From contig JARCOQ010000006.1 in assembly GCA_029207755.1 (NCBI GenBank), positions 31,020,522 through 31,084,521 of the forward strand: a DNA stretch of 64,000 bases. The letters run 5' to 3'. Position numbers and translations under genes: made by a program. This document shows, piece after piece, positions 59,901 to 64,000 of the stretch. How positions within the stretch are numbered: the first letter of the stretch is position 1; each line of letters opens with the position of its first letter. Under the pieces are notes generated by a model. That model saw nothing but the letters and a program-made list of their open reading frames with translations, did no database searches and was not told where the DNA came from. The stretch comes from Chamaea fasciata. Lineage: Eukaryota > Chordata > Aves > Passeriformes > Sylviidae.

Positions 59901-62900
59901 AGAAGCCCAAATATGGAATACTTAAAGAAGAATGGCAGTCTGGTGATCCTGCAATGTAGAATTCGATGTCAGAACTATACTTACAAACTGAAGAATCAGT
60001 AAATATTTGATTAATGGTCTGAAGAAATTAAAAGAACAGTGCTTAGAAAAGTGGTTTAAAAATTTAAAGAAGTCACAAATGTTCTTGTGAAAATATCCAC
60101 CACAACATCATCATGGTTTGGGGTTTTTTTCAGAGAATTGGAGTGGCAGTAGTACTATGATTATGTGAGGCAAGTGTTCATAACCCTGTTCATAAAGACC
60201 TTGGAAATTTCTGTTAATTTAAACACTTTAAACAGCGAAAGTATCTCCTATTGAAATACCAATGCAAATATATCTATGAAACTCCCAATAACTGCAGTAG
60301 GCCCTGTGAGACACATTTATTGTGAAATCATCAATGAATTATGGAAAATTCTGAGGCTCCTTTAGAGAAAAGAAAGATTTTTCTTCTCACAGAAATCCTT
60401 CATTTGAAAAACGCCTACTGTTACTGAGAACTTTCATCAGAAAAGTGTGAAGAAAATAGGTCTTTATACATGTCCTTTACATACAGTATAATTTTGAGAT
60501 TAGAATATTTTAAACTAGAATGAGAACAAATTCCATTTCTAACCATGGGACCGACATCAGCATCAAGTCAAACAGTCAATATGTTTATTTAAGGCAATGC
60601 TCAAGATCTTTTTTTTTCTTTGCAGCCTACTTCTGTCTACTTGGACAAACCAGGAAGGATTGTATAGGGTAACAAAAAACTGCTCTGTTTTCACACTCTG
60701 CTGAGACTCTTCCAGAGGAGAAATTTAGGTCGTGTAGAAGAGACACACTGTGCTGAGTGTCAACAGCCTTTCCTTGTACCCATTACAGTGGTTAGTACAT
60801 AATGTCAGCATTTGCTGCTGGGTAATTGTGGCTCCCATGGAAGAAGAGATAGCCTCATAATCAGGGACTTTGATTCTGTGATACTTTGGGGTTATGTAGG
60901 TGTTTGATGGAGCATATGGTGGCTTGAGCATGTGTGACCACGATAACCATGTGATATGGGGAAAAGTACCAGTTGTGCTCGTTTCCAGTTTATCTACAGT
61001 TTTGTTTCAATCACAACTTTTTTTAGTTTTATCTCAACATATTTTGCAGTTTATTTGCTTGTTCATTCCTGTGTTTTCTGTGCAAATTCAAACTAAAGAT
61101 AAAGATCTGATTTAGAATCACTAAATTCAACCTTTGATGGTTTAATGTTTAGAAAGAAGAATGCGTTTTTTCACCAAGAAATGTACACATCTAGTGAAAG
61201 ATTGACAACTGCACATTGTTTTTAAAGGGATACACATTCTTTGAAAACAGGTGACACCGGCACACAACTTCGAGGTCCATCTCATGTCATTTGGCATGAA
61301 GGTTCCCATAGAAGTTTGCATCTGAATTGTGGTGCTTCTTACAATGAAGTAATGTTTTCAGGTGATCTGGTAATCCGGTATCTGTTGAAAAGCAGGTATT
61401 ATTGCCTCTAGAGTGTTGTTGCTAACTTATTTTGTCTGAAAAACAAAGGAAGGTAACCATCATCTCCCAGCACAGCCTATAATAGACTTCAGCTTGAAAA
61501 CAAAATAGTTGACATGCTTTACAGATCTAGACTGGTAGAAGAGAATAAATATACCACACCTATATTACTAAAAACACTAAGCAAAAGCAAACATTTTCTC
61601 CCCTTCATTCTACCATATGTTCCATTGGAGAACAGATGCTTTTCTAAGTATAGCAGTCATTAAACTGAATTCTGGTTTACTGGGCTGACCTTTCTTTGAA
61701 TTTATTTTTGAAGATAATTTTCTTGTTTTGGCATAGTTTTTAATCTTCTCTAGAGTAATCAGTCAATGATGACATTTCTGTTTGTAGCAAAGCTTAAACT
61801 TATCCTTGAGCTCTACAGTTATTCAGGTGATATTCAAATAAACCTCATGTTTGTTCTTCAGTTGGTGTATATATGTATTTTACCACTCAATGTATATAAA
61901 GACTGATGATCTTGTTAGAGTAAGGACTAACAATCTTTCCATTTTACTGAATAATGCAGAAATCAGCCATTTGGGAATAGTTGAAAATTATTTTTCAGGC
62001 GTATTTTAGAATAATTGTCATATTCTCATGGATGATAGCTACAATTAAAGATTAAATGTAGCTTTTTAATGGCACATTCTGTTATGAACAGTGTCAATAT
62101 TTTTACTCAGAGGAAAAACTCTACATTTTTAGGAAAAGCATATCTTTTACCACAGTCTTTTGGATGCTAAACCTGCTTCTTGGTGTATATTAACACAGAT
62201 TTTTACCTTTACATTTGGGGAAGTAGTTGGTTCTCATTCTTCTGCCTAGTGTGAAGGGCATAAATAATACCACCTATTCTTGTGCACATCACTAATAATA
62301 TGTGGCACAAGAAAGATAAGGAGCGGGAGAGGAGTCCTTATGTTATCTCTTACTTTCTTTTAAGACCTTTTACTGACTTTCAGAACAAACGTGGTAAGGA
62401 ATAGTGCAGTCCAATACATTATGGCAAGATAGCAGACATTGATCTGTTAGGTATATGTGCATCCCTTTTTTCATTTTTGCAGTGAGTTGTGTCCATTCTT
62501 TTCTATAAATCTCTCAAAGGCTAATTGCTTTTTACTTGGAAATGGTTACAGTCTTCAATCATTTGGTAGAAATGAAAGTTTCTGGTAGAATGTGTTCTAG
62601 TCCAGGTACAATTACAAGAATGAAATATAAGTTGTTCAGTTGTTCAGAGACAAAAAACCCCAACTAACCATCAAAAGAAAAATATCACTTACTCTGCTTA
62701 CTGTCAATAATGTAGAAGGAAATCAGTAATTAAAAAAAAAATAAAATAAAAAAAAAGAGAAAACTAAAATTCAAAGGCAGCAAAATTTTCACCATAGACC
62801 AAAATTTTAAGGACTGATATATTGTCAGGAATAATATTTATATGATTGATCTAGGCAAAACACATAACTTTAAATCTTGTTCCAAGTGAATGTTCAGTTC

Positions 62901-64000
62901 TTATTAATCTCCCCTGCTCGCTAGTTCTTTGATATTTTAGACTCTAAGCCATTCTTAATGAAAAGGTATACATCAAGTTCAGTGAGATGGAGCTGGAGGG
63001 GGAAAAAAATCCATGTGAACCATGAGATCAGCTGGTAAAGCAGAATAATTATGGAAGAGAAATATCCAAAGAAGGAACAATGACTGGCATTAGATGTGCC
63101 CCCCTCCTATGAAGGTCTTCTGACAAACTACCTTTGCCCATGTAGTCTGTATAAAAGATGTGAGTTTCTGGTTCCTGGGTCAAAAGAGTAGGGCTGCTCT
63201 CACAGAAACATCTTTGCATTAATTCTTTTGCAGTTGTAAATTTTCAGACATGGTATCAAGACCATGACAAGTAACAAGAAATATATACTTCTCCAATTAC
63301 TGAGTAATTAATTTCAAACAGAGAATGATCAGATTTTGAGAGTTGTAAGGACACAGAAAAGTGACACTATTTATCTGGATCACCACATGCCATCCTGTAG
63401 GATTTTAGCAGATTTTTATGTTCTTGGTACAGAAAGCCATAACTACAAACTCATCTTTTGAGAATGGAAGATATTTTTTTGGTATTTGACCACAAGCTAA
63501 ACTCCTTTGAAAACGTGTCAAAGATTTCTGAGTTTGCTCTAAAATTTCTGCCGCTCAGCCAGCCTCTTCTTATTAGCAAAAGCTGGAAGACCAAAAGATG
63601 ATGTGTATTTTTTTTTTTTTTTGGCACTATAGCTTCAGATATTTAAAGTAATCTATTATTCAAATGCGGCCTATGCTGCTCTTTCAGTTTGAAGAAAGGA
63701 GGGCTGTAGTGTGGAAGGATGGTGTTTTAGAGAGGGTTTTTTTCCTTTCCCTTAGTTCCAGTATTTGCCTGAATACTGATGTACACCATTAAGAAATGGC
63801 TCACTTTAATCCCATAATGATGGCACCCACAAGTTTTCCCCCTTGCTGGTGTAACAAGGATAAGCCTTGCAGTGAATCACAGTAATTGTAAAAGTGATCT
63901 CATCCTTAACTCCAGAGTTAGTGTAGCTTGCTGCAGCCCTTGTGAATACTTCAGAACAGATGTTTTTAAGCACTGATCCAAGAGGGTATTAGGAGTACCT
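56947..64000. other. Long AT-rich non-coding interval to the window end
   Basis: About 7 kb with no recognised gene or family-level repeat. Items seen: strong splice-acceptor-like sequences at 58361-58380 and 60606-60625, an octamer word ATTTGCAT at 58606-58613, an A-rich tract at 62731-62758, a T15 tract at 63608-63622 and TATAAAAG at 63150-63157 without other LTR hallmarks. Open frames do not exceed about 85 codons. Confidence 0.5.

Noticed and set aside
63060..63250. Possible LTR with TATAAAAG at 63150
   Set aside because: No polyadenylation signal, ends or family resemblance; a single TATA word is not enough.
1..64000. Search by eye for tRNA, rRNA, U6/7SK-type RNA genes, telomere repeats, CRISPR arrays, phage or bacterial operons
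   Set aside because: None seen; composition and CR1 content indicate vertebrate nuclear DNA.

Overview
The window looks like AT-rich, gene-poor nuclear DNA from a bird. The main evidence is at least ten fragments of CR1, the dominant LINE of birds and other reptiles. They end in the typical CR1 tails, such as AGAATCACAGAGTGGTTTGG at 54846 on the minus strand and CCATTCTATGGTTCTG at 51201 on the plus strand. Three to five fragments of avian-type endogenous-retrovirus LTRs support this. The LTR that starts near 19021 belongs to a family I associate with Neoaves. The species cannot be named; a passerine is possible but unproven. No bacterial, phage or organelle signature was seen.

Layout: 0-1.1 kb holds a minus-strand LTR remnant. 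1.1-19 kb is unique AT-rich DNA with CR1 3' ends at 2.6 and 9.3 kb. 19.0-19.7 kb has two abutting partial LTRs on the plus strand. 19.7-35.5 kb is unique sequence with homopolymers, an inverted repeat, an LTR-like promoter block at 29.6 kb and an AT palindrome at 34.06 kb. 35.5-55.4 kb is the repeat-rich part: eight CR1 fragments on both strands, a near-complete LTR at 43.99-44.66 kb and a GATA microsatellite at 50.64 kb. 55.4-64 kb is again mostly unique.

No gene could be identified. Open frames reach at most about 150 codons, the length expected by chance in AT-rich DNA, and the more protein-like ones at 35.7, 38.4, 50.3 and 55 kb are CR1 remnants or their antisense. A few short open segments have good splice signals. 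The best are 42590-42664 on the plus strand and 48646-48954 on the minus strand. They are given as low-confidence exon candidates, since pseudo-exons are common at this scale. The window is best read as an intergenic desert or part of a very long intron. Every reverse-transcriptase remnant is broken, so no mobile element here looks able to move by itself. I found no convincing new biological system. The items most worth checking are the two exon candidates, the LTR-LTR junction, the deleted CR1 copies and a homeodomain-motif cluster that may be a conserved non-coding element.
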